Source: an uncultured Methylotenera sp. (GTDB lineage Bacteria; Pseudomonadota; Gammaproteobacteria; Burkholderiales; Methylophilaceae). Taken from it: 6,942 nucleotides of DNA. The stretch covers positions 1-6,942 of the forward strand of contig NZ_CAMLGS010000060.1 in NCBI RefSeq assembly GCF_946479685.1. The letters run 5' to 3'. Shown one piece after another: positions 1 to 6,278 of the stretch. Both the position numbers and the translations under genes were made by a program. Position 1 is the first letter of the stretch, and each line of letters starts with the position of its first letter. The notes below the pieces were generated by a model. The model was not told where the DNA came from. It ran no database searches and saw only the letters and a program-made list of their open reading frames with translations.

Positions 1-466
1 TACTAGTGATTAGTGTTGAGATTCCACCCATAGGCGCATCTCCATAACGTACGGTAATTTGATCACTACCAGTGCCACCATCGACTATCGTAATCGGGAA
101 CATATCAAAGTCTTCCACAAACGGTGTGTCCGGGTCATCGTACGAAGGTGATGGACTGCACTGCATGGGTGAACCTTTGGGATCTATTTCAGGCAAACCA
201 AACCCAGCCATTTGAACGTCTCGCTGAATATTGTAGAGGGCAATATTGCCGTTAGTCTGCGCATCTGCTGTACCGGTAGTACTGCGTTTTTGCCCCTCAA
301 AGACTGAGAACACCTGCATAATCACCAGAGTAACCAACATACCAATGATTAAACCAACCATAATCTCAACCAAGCTGAACCCAAGCTCATGGGTGCTTAC
401 AGGCTTGCACTTATCCCCATTGAAAAACAGGATGTTTGCGTTATTTCTTTTAGTCTTCGTTAGCAT
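1..466 (-). CDS. pilW: Type IV pilus minor pilin PilW, N-terminal part (cut by window edge)
   Basis: Minor pilin that helps form the initiating tip complex of the type IV pilus at the inner membrane. I read 155 codons from ATG 466-464 to the left edge, so the C-terminal half (and stop) is missing. The prepilin signal is clear: a 29-residue leader ends in HELG, followed by FSLVEIMVGLIIGMLV, with Glu at mature position 5 and a hydrophobic N-terminal helix. Just after the helix, the stretch QKRSTTGTADAQTNG and RDVQMAGFG (around residues 52-85) is the usual PilW pattern. The start is fixed: a TAG stop lies immediately upstream in frame and an AGAGG ribosome site sits 7 nt before the ATG. It follows pilV by 35 nt and is the fourth gene of the minor-pilin operon; pilX and pilY1 are expected beyond the edge. 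The identification as PilW rests on motif and gene order; the class (type IV prepilin) is certain. Confidence 0.88.
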   Translation of the reverse strand, partial: MLTKTKRNNANILFFNGDKCKPVSTHELGFSLVEIMVGLIIGMLVTLVIMQVFSVFEGQKRSTTGTADAQTNGNIALYNIQRDVQMAGFGLPEIDPKGSPMQCSPSPSYDDPDTPFVEDFDMFPITIVDGGTGSDQITVRYGDAPMGGISTLITS

Positions 467-501
467 CTAAAAGCCTCTGATTCATATTCATCAATTGCAG
501 A

Positions 502-939
502 TTAATTTGGCATTACTTTAACAATTGAAGCGTTCATCACCACATTATGCTGTTCGGGGTCGCCCGGAGCCTGCCAAGTCACGGTAACCAAAAACTGATT
601 TAAATTTGGCTGTGTTACGGTGCGTTTACCATTCGGCAATCCAGGCACGTCCGTCTGATTCTCTAGATAGTTGATCGCATTATCAGAATCTGCCCACATC
701 TGACCTATTCTTTGCTGCGCCACATAACTCGCATCCGCCCGGTACTTGGCATTGCTAGTGTTGCTTAACATGGACGCCTGCAACCCAACCAAAGCAAGAA
801 TGCCCATAGAAAAAATGACGATAGCAATCAATGCCTCAAGCAACATCGCCCCTTGCTGCGCCTTAGCACTGCTCACATTGTAGTGAGGGTGTTTGCTCAA
901 TAAGTTTGCACTATTATCCACCATACACCTCTTACACAT
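502..939 (-). CDS. pilV: Type IV pilus minor pilin PilV
   Basis: 145-residue prepilin. The leader ends at QQG (residues 28-30) and the mature protein begins AMLLEALIAIVIFSMG, with Glu35 as mature Glu5; MLLEALIAI followed by MGILALVGLQ is typical of PilV. PilV joins FimT/FimU, PilW and PilX in the minor-pilin complex that primes pilus assembly and links to PilY1 at the tip. The ATG directly follows the TAA of fimT (no spacer), suggesting translational coupling. The start is not fully settled: Met6 (ATG at 924) or Val7 (GTG) could also be used, but the AAGAGG motif is only 3 nt from Met6, so the first ATG with coupling is equally plausible; the leader is long either way. The helix after the signal is followed by a short alpha/beta domain with no cysteine pair, unlike its neighbours. 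Confidence 0.88.
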   Translation of the reverse strand: MCKRCMVDNSANLLSKHPHYNVSSAKAQQGAMLLEALIAIVIFSMGILALVGLQASMLSNTSNAKYRADASYVAQQRIGQMWADSDNAINYLENQTDVPGLPNGKRTVTQPNLNQFLVTVTWQAPGDPEQHNVVMNASIVKVMPN

Positions 940-1494
940 TTAGCATTTGCGCGAGTCGCTTGAAGACTGGGCAACCGCAGGATCACACATTCTGATATTC
1001 CCGCCCACACCAACCGTAATACGCAGGGCACGACTACCAGACACCGCCGTAGAATCAATATCAACCGATGTAAATGACACTGGTGTGGTTGAGCCTAAGT
1101 TATTAAAAACAACGGATGTTTGTGCAGCTGGCGTTGTTAGAACAGTGATATTGGCAGACGAGCCTTCGTTTTGACTACGGCTCTGTATGTTAGCAGGGCA
1201 TTCAGCAACACCATCACCATCAGTATCTCCCACCGCCGCCACACAACCCACGGTCCATCCAGAATTGCCAGTAAACACAAACTGCACTTGTGCGTTACGT
1301 TTAACTGACTCTGCACGCGCGACTTGCAGACCATTTTGAATAGACTCAGCAGCACTACGAATACGCGTATTTTCTATCCAATCGCGATAGCTAGAAGCAC
1401 CCAACCCCGCCAATATTGCGATTAAAGCAATCCCTACCACCAACTCGACCAAGCTAAAGCCTAACGTGGTGCGCATTGGGGCTCGCACTAACAT
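940..1494 (-). CDS. fimT: GspH/FimT family type IV minor pilin
   Basis: 184-residue prepilin of the GspH/FimT family, the FimU-like member of the pilus tip-priming set. A short 12-residue leader ends TTLG, and the mature protein begins FSLVELVVGIALIAILAGLG with Glu17 as mature Glu5. The conserved downstream helix (SAAESIQNGLQVARAESVKR, about 47-66) and the motif GWTVGC (79-84) are family hallmarks. Two likely disulfides: Cys84 and Cys99 flank a DTDGDGVAE stretch (90-98) that resembles a calcium-binding loop, and Cys170 with Cys184 close the C-terminal hairpin (MCDP to the final Cys). The ATG overlaps the pilE stop by 7 nt and has AAGGGTG about 6 nt upstream, which favours it over the internal Met7. 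Named FimT here; FimU is the name used in Pseudomonas for the ortholog in the same cluster. Some FimT proteins bind DNA for natural transformation, but I see no clear basic patch near the C terminus to claim this. Confidence 0.87.
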   Translation of the reverse strand: MLVRAPMRTTLGFSLVELVVGIALIAILAGLGASSYRDWIENTRIRSAAESIQNGLQVARAESVKRNAQVQFVFTGNSGWTVGCVAAVGDTDGDGVAECPANIQSRSQNEGSSANITVLTTPAAQTSVVFNNLGSTTPVSFTSVDIDSTAVSGSRALRITVGVGGNIRMCDPAVAQSSSDSRKC

Positions 1495-1928
1495 GAAGCA
1501 CCCTTGCCTGTTAACCAGCAGTTACCGGTAACACCATCATATTTTGAAGATTTAACATTGTTCTGATCAACTGTATATTGAAAATTGGCCATATCTCCTA
1601 AACCATCTGCAACCAACACAAAAGCCGTCGCGGTTGCGCTGCTGCAACTGTAAGAGAAATATTTTGCGCCACTTGCAGGCGCACACGTTCCACCTACATA
1701 AGTACGGTTATCCTGATAGTACTGCTCCATCCTCACTTTCAAGCTTGCCAAATTAGAAGTAGCCTCAGCAGCCCTCCCTTTTTTGATGTAATCGGTGTAA
1801 CTTGGCAATGCTATAGAACCCAAGATACCAATAATTGCAACCACAATCATCAGCTCAACTAACGAGAAACCCTGCTGAAAAGCAAGCTGGCGACAATTGC
1901 GTAACTGATTATTTAACAAGATATTCAT
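1488..1928 (-). CDS. pilE: Type IV pilin PilE-like (first gene of minor-pilin operon)
   Basis: Type IV prepilin of 146 residues from the chosen start. The leader ends at FQQG (Gly20) and the mature protein begins FSLVELMIVVAIIGILGSIA with Glu25 as mature Glu5, then LPSYTDYIKKGRAAEA and a YYQDNRTYVG turn typical of PilE/ComP-type pilins. Four cysteines in the globular domain (GGTC, SYSC, GNCW, final GASC) suggest two disulfides; the C-terminal GNCW resembles the C-terminal DCW of Pseudomonas PilE. I chose the ATG at 1928 because AAGGA lies 8 nt before it; an in-frame ATG at 1955 (9 residues longer, preceded by AGAGGA only 3 nt away) is the alternative. It leads the operon and overlaps fimT by 7 nt. 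Minor PilE is favoured over major pilin because of its neighbours, but a role as a main subunit cannot be excluded. Confidence 0.86.
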   Translation of the reverse strand: MNILLNNQLRNCRQLAFQQGFSLVELMIVVAIIGILGSIALPSYTDYIKKGRAAEATSNLASLKVRMEQYYQDNRTYVGGTCAPASGAKYFSYSCSSATATAFVLVADGLGDMANFQYTVDQNNVKSSKYDGVTGNCWLTGKGASC

Positions 1929-1936
1929 AGCTATTT

Positions 1937-1950
1937 TCCTTTTCTCCCTT
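1937..1950 (-). promoter_or_regulatory. Ribosome binding site deciding the pilE start
   Basis: A purine-rich run on the minus strand ends in AAGGA (1941-1937), 8 nt before ATG 1928. The same run is coding if the upstream ATG at 1955 is used. Its good spacing is the reason for preferring the shorter PilE, which also gives a more usual 20-residue leader. Confidence 0.5.
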
Positions 1951-1955
1951 AGCAT

Positions 1956-2182
1956 GAATCCTCTGCTTAATTATCAGCGATGTCTATTGGCATCCGACAA
2001 ATGGTAAATTTAGCCTAACAAACGGTTATTACTCATCATTTATAGTGTTGACCCAACTTTTGCGCGAAGCTAACGGCAGATAAAAAATGGTAGAATGACA
2101 ACTTAATTTTTTGCTTAACTTTCTGGATAAGATGCGTTACCTCGCTACAAGCTCATAGATAACCCATCAAAGGCTCATTTCA
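1956..2182. promoter_or_regulatory. Divergent intergenic region between the pilus operon and lptM-lysA
   Basis: This 227-bp region holds no gene that I can see and must carry both divergent promoters. For lptM-lysA the best candidate is an extended -10 on the plus strand, TGGTAGAAT at 2088-2096, with no good -35 at the right distance; transcription would begin near 2103. For the pilus operon a minus-strand TATAAA (2044-2039) is paired with a poor TTCGCG (2068-2063, 18-bp spacer); a second weak option is GATAAT near 1967-1972 with TTGTCG 19 bp upstream. I looked for a sigma54 -24/-12 site (GG-N10-GC), as drives pilA under PilR in Pseudomonas, and did not find one. The plus strand also has TTGACC at 2048-2053 but no matching -10 17 bp on. 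Confidence 0.4.
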
Positions 2183-2305
2183 ATGCGCGAAAAACTGATT
2201 ATATTTCTGCTGATTGCAAGTAGCGCACTAAGCGCCTGCGGAACCAAAGGCCCGTTGTATATCCCCGAGAAGGCATATCCGCAACCGACCACGCCTAGCA
2301 AATAA
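2183..2305 (+). CDS. lptM: LPS translocon maturation chaperone LptM (YifL-like lipoprotein)
   Basis: A 40-residue lipoprotein. The signal peptide has a positive start (MREK), a hydrophobic core (LIIFLLIASSA) and a lipobox LSAC with Cys19 as the lipidated residue. Directly after it comes GTKGPLYIP, the short conserved segment of the LptM/YifL family, followed by a proline-rich tail. LptM sits in the outer membrane, where it associates with the LptD-LptE LPS translocon and helps LptD acquire its correct disulfides. AAAGG at 2169-2173 lies 9 nt before the ATG. Position just upstream of lysA (37 nt) matches the common arrangement of this small gene beside lysA or dapF in proteobacteria, and it probably shares their transcript. 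Short size makes it easily missed, but lipobox, motif and context together make the call strong. Confidence 0.9.
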   Translation: MREKLIIFLLIASSALSACGTKGPLYIPEKAYPQPTTPSK

Positions 2306-2342
2306 ACCCGGCATTTTAAACCTCTATCGTTAAGACTTTACT

Positions 2343-3593
2343 GTGAATACTTTTACACTTAAAAACAACGTGCTGCATGCAGAAGATGTAGCACTAACTC
2401 AAATTGCAGAAAACTTCGGCTCACCTTGCTATGTATACTCAAAAGCCGCACTGAGTCAGGCTTTCGAGCGCTTTAGCGCTGGTTTTAAAGATGCGAACCA
2501 TCTGGTTTGCTTCGCCGTAAAATCTAATCCTAGCTTGGCAATTCTGAACTTGTTCGCCAAACTGGGGGCTGGTTTTGATATCGTATCTGGCGGCGAGCTG
2601 GCACGCGTGATTGCCGCCGGTGGCGACCCGAAAAAGGTGGTATTTTCTGGCGTAGGTAAAACTGCAGAGGAAATGCGCGCAGCATTGGAAGCCGGCATTT
2701 TCTGCTTTAACGTAGAGTCGGCCAGTGAACTAGTACGATTAAACGATGTAGCGGCGTATATGGGCAAAATCGCACCGGTTTCACTACGCGTAAACCCTAA
2801 CGTGGATGCGAAAACCCACCCTTATATTTCTACCGGCTTAAAAAACAATAAATTTGGCGTGGCATACGAAGATGCGCTGGACATATATATGCAAGCGGCC
2901 GCCATGCCTAATATCGCCATTCACGGAGTGGATTGCCATATCGGCTCACAAATCACCGAGCTATCACCATTTTTGGATGCATTTGACCGCGTACTGGCAC
3001 TGGTCGATGCACTGGCTGACAACAACATTCAGATTCAGCATATCGACCTAGGCGGCGGCATCGGCATTTGCTACAGCGATGAAACGCCACCGGAGTTCAC
3101 GGCATATGCGAAAGCGATGCGTGAGAAACTAGGCAAGCGTGATGTAAAACTGGTATTTGAACCAGGCCGTGCACTGGTGGGCAATGCTGGTGTGTTGCTG
3201 ACTAAAGTCGAGTACTTAAAACCAACTGAAACCAAAAACTTTGCGATTGTTGACGCTGCCATGAACGACTTGATGCGCCCGGCACTCTACGATGCTTACC
3301 ATGACATTAAGGCTGTGGCGCCACGTGATGCAGCTGCCGTGAACTATGAAATCGTCGGGCCAGTATGTGAGAGTGGTGACTTTTTGGGGCACGACCGAGC
3401 ACTTGCCTTACAAGAAGGGGATTTGTTAGCCATTATGTCTGCCGGTGCTTACGGTATGAGCATGTCTAGCAACTACAACACCAGACCGCGTGCTGCGGAA
3501 GTGATGGTAGATGGCAGCCAATCCCATTTAATTAAAAAACGCGAGCAAATCGCAGATTTGTTTGCCAATGAAAGCACTTTACCGAACGGTTAA
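2343..3593 (+). CDS. lysA: Diaminopimelate decarboxylase LysA
   Basis: PLP-dependent decarboxylase converting meso-diaminopimelate to L-lysine and CO2 in the cytoplasm, the last step of lysine synthesis; it also drains a cell-wall precursor. 416 residues, normal for the family. N-terminal alanine-racemase-type barrel with the PLP lysine at Lys60 (CFAVKSNP), HIGSQ at 199-203, the phosphate-binding glycine loop DLGGGIG (235-241) and EPGR (273-276). The C-terminal beta domain has the catalytic Cys342 in GPVCESGDFL and the GAYGMSMSSNYN motif (368-379) with Tyr378. The start is GTG; a TAA lies four codons upstream in frame, and the N terminus aligns with the usual LysA beginning, so no other start fits. 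No convincing Shine-Dalgarno is visible, suggesting weak or coupled initiation after lptM. dapF, often next, is not here: the gene ends at the terminator facing purU. Confidence 0.97.
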   Translation: MNTFTLKNNVLHAEDVALTQIAENFGSPCYVYSKAALSQAFERFSAGFKDANHLVCFAVKSNPSLAILNLFAKLGAGFDIVSGGELARVIAAGGDPKKVVFSGVGKTAEEMRAALEAGIFCFNVESASELVRLNDVAAYMGKIAPVSLRVNPNVDAKTHPYISTGLKNNKFGVAYEDALDIYMQAAAMPNIAIHGVDCHIGSQITELSPFLDAFDRVLALVDALADNNIQIQHIDLGGGIGICYSDETPPEFTAYAKAMREKLGKRDVKLVFEPGRALVGNAGVLLTKVEYLKPTETKNFAIVDAAMNDLMRPALYDAYHDIKAVAPRDAAAVNYEIVGPVCESGDFLGHDRALALQEGDLLAIMSAGAYGMSMSSNYNTRPRAAEVMVDGSQSHLIKKREQIADLFANESTLPNG

Positions 3594-3607
3594 ATGCATT
3601 TGTGATC

Positions 3608-3638
3608 CCACTGTTAATTAACTAAAAATTAACAGTGG
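3608..3638. repeat. Perfect inverted repeat downstream of lysA
   Basis: CCACTGTTAAT at 3608-3618 pairs perfectly with ATTAACAGTGG at 3628-3638 (extendable to 12 bp by one T-A pair), with a loop of about 7-9 nt. It starts 15 nt after the lysA stop. No T-tract follows on the plus strand, so on its own it is not a standard intrinsic terminator. It may protect the lysA 3' end from exonucleases or be the first part of a tandem termination region. Confidence 0.7.
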
Positions 3639-3642
3639 CCAT

Positions 3643-3673
3643 AAAAAAAGCGAAGATAAATCTTCGCTTTTTT
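3643..3673. terminator. Bidirectional intrinsic terminator between lysA and purU
   Basis: A 13-bp stem (3644-3656 with 3661-3673) closes a TAAA loop; the core is AGCGAAGA/TCTTCGCT. Seven A residues precede the core and six T residues follow it, so transcripts from either side end in a U-run after a GC-containing hairpin. It sits between the convergent lysA and purU genes and should stop both. Confidence 0.92.
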
Positions 3674-3694
3674 ATTATTGACTAATCAATAACC

Positions 3695-4549
3695 TTAGTC
3701 AAAAATCACCGTTTTGTTTGCATATAGCAAAATACGGTTCTCAATGTGCCAGCTCACCGCTTTGGATAACACTACTCGCTCTAAATCTCGCCCTTTTTGA
3801 ATCAGGTCTTCAACCTGATCGCGATGTGAAATACGGTCTATGCCTTGCTCGATAATCGGACCTTCGTCCAGCACTTCGGTCACGTAGTGGCTGGTTGCAC
3901 CAATCAACTTAACGCCGCGCTCAAAGGCACGGTGATAGGGGCGCGCGCCGATAAATGCCGGCAAGAATGAATGGTGGATATTAATAATACGCTGCGGGTA
4001 ACGCGCCACAAAATCTGGCGATAAAATCTGCATATAACGCGCCAACACAATCAAATCAATGTCGTAATCGGCGAATAGCTTAAACTGTGCAGCCTCAGCC
4101 TGTGCTTTATTGTCTTTATTCACTTCAATATGGTGAAAATCAATACCGTAGAACTTCACCAGATTTTCGGTATCACGGTGATTACTAATCACCAATGGAA
4201 TTTCACAGGCCAGCTCGCCGCTTTTATGCCTATGCAACAAATCAGCTAAGCAATGGTCATACTGCGATACCATGATAGCAACACGCGTTTTATGCTGGGA
4301 TAACTTAAGCTGCCACTGCATACTGAACTTGTTGGCAACCGTAGAGAATGCCTGATCAAAGCTCGCTTCATCTAAATTAAAACCGTTGAGATCCCACTCC
4401 ACGCGCATTAAAAATAGATTATTTTCCGCATCTTGATGCTGGTCTGCGTGTAAAATATTGGCATTATGCTGAAGTAAGAAATCAGCAATGGCTGCGACAA
4501 TGCCTTTAGTATCTGGGCAAGTAATCAGTAAGGTTGCAGTATTTTTCAT
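3695..4549 (-). CDS. purU: Formyltetrahydrofolate deformylase PurU
   Basis: Hydrolyses 10-formyl-tetrahydrofolate to formate and tetrahydrofolate. In E. coli this balances the C1-folate pool and feeds formate to PurT; in methylotrophs it may also serve folate-linked C1 oxidation (inference). 284 residues, full length. Residues 1-85 form an ACT-type regulatory domain (LLITCPDTKGIVAAIADF at the start), and 88-284 form the formyltransferase-like catalytic domain shared with PurN. Catalytic residues are Asn190 and His192 in INIHHSFLPAF and Asp228 in VLDEGPIIEQ; the 36-residue gap from His to Asp is the same as in PurN (His108 to Asp144). The ATG has no clear Shine-Dalgarno but the N terminus fits the family. 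It converges on lysA across the bidirectional terminator and diverges from ispH; a perfect TATAAT lies about 90 nt upstream. Confidence 0.96.
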   Translation of the reverse strand: MKNTATLLITCPDTKGIVAAIADFLLQHNANILHADQHQDAENNLFLMRVEWDLNGFNLDEASFDQAFSTVANKFSMQWQLKLSQHKTRVAIMVSQYDHCLADLLHRHKSGELACEIPLVISNHRDTENLVKFYGIDFHHIEVNKDNKAQAEAAQFKLFADYDIDLIVLARYMQILSPDFVARYPQRIINIHHSFLPAFIGARPYHRAFERGVKLIGATSHYVTEVLDEGPIIEQGIDRISHRDQVEDLIQKGRDLERVVLSKAVSWHIENRILLYANKTVIFD

Positions 4550-4688
4550 AGTAAAAATTTATAATCTAGCTAATTCCGGCACTAACTGACACCGATTAAC
4601 CGACAATATTTTTAAAGTTAATTATTTTAAAAAAAGCAATTATACCTGATGCGCTTAGCGCCTGACGCAATTTGAATGTGGATGACAT
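4550..4688. promoter_or_regulatory. Divergent purU / ispH promoter region
   Basis: 139 bp without genes. For purU, a consensus -10 TATAAT lies on the minus strand at 4644-4639; the -35 is poor at 17 bp (CGTCAG, 4667-4662), and TTGCGT (4670-4665) would need a 20-bp spacer. Inside that spacer is the palindrome GCGC-TTA-GCGC (4651-4661), and the direct repeats CCTGATGC (4645-4652) and CCTGACGC (4661-4668) flank it, so a regulator or RNA polymerase contact is possible. For ispH, the overlapping plus-strand TATACC (4641-4646) is the best -10, with only TTAATT upstream; confidence is low. The ispH ATG is preceded by TGGA at about 7 nt. Confidence 0.45.
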
Positions 4689-5714
4689 ATGAACACCGAA
4701 CAATCTACGCCTAATCAGCAAACCATAAGCGATATTACACCGGGCAACTCAGCGATTGTACTCGCTAACCCTCGCGGTTTCTGTGCGGGCGTTGACCGCG
4801 CCATTATCATTGTAGAGCAGGCACTAGAGAAGTTTGGCGCACCCATTTATGTGCGTCATGAAGTTGTGCATAACAAGTTTGTGGTGGACGAACTGCGTGC
4901 CAAAGGTGCTGTATTTGTTGAAGAGCTGGATGAAATTCCTACTGGCAGCATTGTGATTTTTAGCGCACACGGCGTATCCAAGGCGGTTAGGGCTGAAGCC
5001 GAGTCACGTGGCCTCACTGCCTACGACGCTACTTGCCCGCTAGTGACCAAAGTGCATATTGAAGTGGAAAAAATGCGCAAAGCCGGCATGGAAATCGTGA
5101 TGATAGGGCACAAGGGCCACCCTGAAGTTGAAGGCACTATGGGGCAGATTGAGCAAACAGGTAACAACGCCAGCAATACCGGTATGTATTTAGTAGAAAC
5201 CCCAGAAGACGTTGCTGCGCTGACCGTCAACGACCCGAGCAAATTAGCTTATGTCACTCAGACCACGCTTTCTATGGATGATGCGGCACTGGTGATTAAC
5301 GCGCTTAAGGAAAAATTTCCGCAAATTAACGCACCTAAGAGTGATGACATTTGCTACGCCACTCAAAACCGCCAGGATGCGGTAAAAATCATGGCACAGG
5401 ATTGTGACTTAGTCATTATCGTAGGTTCGCCCAACAGCTCAAACTCCAACCGCTTGCGCGAAGTAGCAAAAAATCAGGGCATTGAGGCCTACATGGTGGA
5501 TAACGCCAGCTACTTAAAACCAGAGTGGTTAGTGAACAAGAAAAAGGTTGGAGTATCCGCAGGCGCATCAGCGCCTGAAGTATTGGTGCAAGAGGTTATC
5601 GCGCAATTACAGAGCTTTGGTGCAGGTGATGTGCAGGAACTTCAGGGCGTGGTAGAGAGCGTGGTATTCCAGCTACCTAAAAACCTGACCAACGCAGCCA
5701 AGACCGCTCGATAA
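4689..5714 (+). CDS. ispH: 4-hydroxy-3-methylbut-2-enyl diphosphate reductase IspH (LytB)
   Basis: Last enzyme of the MEP pathway: reduces HMBPP to isopentenyl and dimethylallyl diphosphate with a [4Fe-4S] cluster in the cytoplasm. 341 residues; the core is complete. The three cluster cysteines are Cys32 ([10 protein letters not shown]), Cys116 ([11 protein letters not shown]) and Cys222 ([11 protein letters not shown]). Substrate-site residues are all present: His61, His94 (SAHGVS), His144 and Glu146 ([11 protein letters not shown]), SSN at 250-252 and Ser294 (ASAP). Spacing of the last two from Cys222 equals that in E. coli (28 and 72). Two small differences from E. coli: an N-terminal extension of about 20 residues rich in Asn, Thr and Gln, and an insertion of about 5 residues near QTGNNASNT (156-164). 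The upstream TGGA supports the ATG at 4689. nudB follows after 23 nt. Confidence 0.97.
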   Translation: MNTEQSTPNQQTISDITPGNSAIVLANPRGFCAGVDRAIIIVEQALEKFGAPIYVRHEVVHNKFVVDELRAKGAVFVEELDEIPTGSIVIFSAHGVSKAVRAEAESRGLTAYDATCPLVTKVHIEVEKMRKAGMEIVMIGHKGHPEVEGTMGQIEQTGNNASNTGMYLVETPEDVAALTVNDPSKLAYVTQTTLSMDDAALVINALKEKFPQINAPKSDDICYATQNRQDAVKIMAQDCDLVIIVGSPNSSNSNRLREVAKNQGIEAYMVDNASYLKPEWLVNKKKVGVSAGASAPEVLVQEVIAQLQSFGAGDVQELQGVVESVVFQLPKNLTNAAKTAR

Positions 5715-5737
5715 CAACGATTAGCACCAGCCTTAAA

Positions 5738-6196
5738 TTGAAAACGTACAAAACCCCAGTTTCTGCACTTGTATTGATATACACGCCGGATTTAAAAGTA
5801 CTGATTATGGAGCGTGCGGATAAAGCCGGGTACTGGCAATCTGTCACCGGCAGCGTAGAAGGTGACGAAACACCGCAGCAGGCGGCAGTTCGAGAGCTGG
5901 CCGAGGAAACTGGCCTAGATGCAACACAATATACTTTGGAAGACTGGAACGTGTCTAATGTATATGAGATTTATCCTCACTGGCGCCATCGCTATGCCCC
6001 TGGCGTCACTGAGAATCGTGAACACTTATTTGGCTTGATGCTACCCAGCGCATTGCCCGTTAAATTAGCGCCTAACGAACATTTGCAATACCAATGGGTC
6101 GATTGGCGCGAAGCTGCAAAACGAGTGTTTTCATGGACCAATGTAGATGCGTTAAAGAGATTAGGTGAACGACATCAATTAAGCCTAGAGAGTTAA
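5738..6196 (+). CDS. nudB: Dihydroneopterin triphosphate diphosphatase NudB
   Basis: Nudix hydrolase that removes pyrophosphate from 7,8-dihydroneopterin triphosphate, an early step of folate synthesis. 152 residues, close to the E. coli enzyme. The Nudix box is perfect at residues 38-60: Gly38, Glu44, REL (52-54), EE (56-57), Gly59. NudB-specific features include YKTPVSALVLIY at the N terminus, YWQSVTGSVE just before the box, and the HRYAPGV segment (about 87-93), which matches E. coli NudB and separates it from generic Nudix proteins. The start is TTG with no recognisable Shine-Dalgarno; the next candidates would cut into the conserved N-terminal strand, so TTG is needed. With only 23 nt after ispH it is probably expressed by readthrough and coupling. 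A general Nudix function remains possible but less likely. Confidence 0.92.
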   Translation: MKTYKTPVSALVLIYTPDLKVLIMERADKAGYWQSVTGSVEGDETPQQAAVRELAEETGLDATQYTLEDWNVSNVYEIYPHWRHRYAPGVTENREHLFGLMLPSALPVKLAPNEHLQYQWVDWREAAKRVFSWTNVDALKRLGERHQLSLES

Positions 6197-6236
6197 TTTA
6201 GAGAACCAATTTAGAAAAGCAACTTTATAAATCATA

Positions 6237-6278
6237 GAGTAAGCGCCGCGTGAGCAACTCCCGCTCGTCGACTTACTC
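6237..6278. repeat. Imperfect hairpin downstream of nudB
   Basis: GAGTAAG (6237-6243) pairs with CTTACTC (6272-6278), and within it GAGC (6252-6255) pairs with GCTC (6263-6266) around a 7-nt loop, with an unpaired internal loop between the two stems. It lies 40 nt after the nudB stop. No T-run follows, so it is at best a weak or Rho-assisted end of the ispH-nudB transcript; its right arm overlaps the -35 proposed for nadA. Confidence 0.45.

Noticed and set aside
246..470. Plus-strand open frame of about 74 codons
   Set aside because: It lies antisense to pilW, whose prepilin signal is unmistakable; the plus-strand protein has no recognisable features.
947..1355. Open frames on both strands overlapping the FimT-family gene
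   Set aside because: They are alternate-frame shadows of a gene with a clear prepilin motif and family pattern; no ribosome site or motif supports them.
1956..2182. Sigma54 promoter for the pilus genes
   Set aside because: No GG-N10-GC pattern with suitable flanks was found on the minus strand.
2223..2240. GCGC-ACTAA-GCGC inverted repeat resembling the ispH and nadA palindromes
   Set aside because: It is inside the lptM signal-peptide and lipobox codons, so coding constraint explains it.
2456..3262. Open frames antisense to, or out of frame within, lysA (2456-2767 minus, 2854-3051 plus, 3071-3262 minus)
   Set aside because: All lie inside a complete lysA with every catalytic motif; the compositions are biased low-complexity translations typical of shadow frames.
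5021..5242. Minus-strand open frame inside ispH
   Set aside because: Antisense to the conserved cluster-binding region of ispH, with no promoter or ribosome site.
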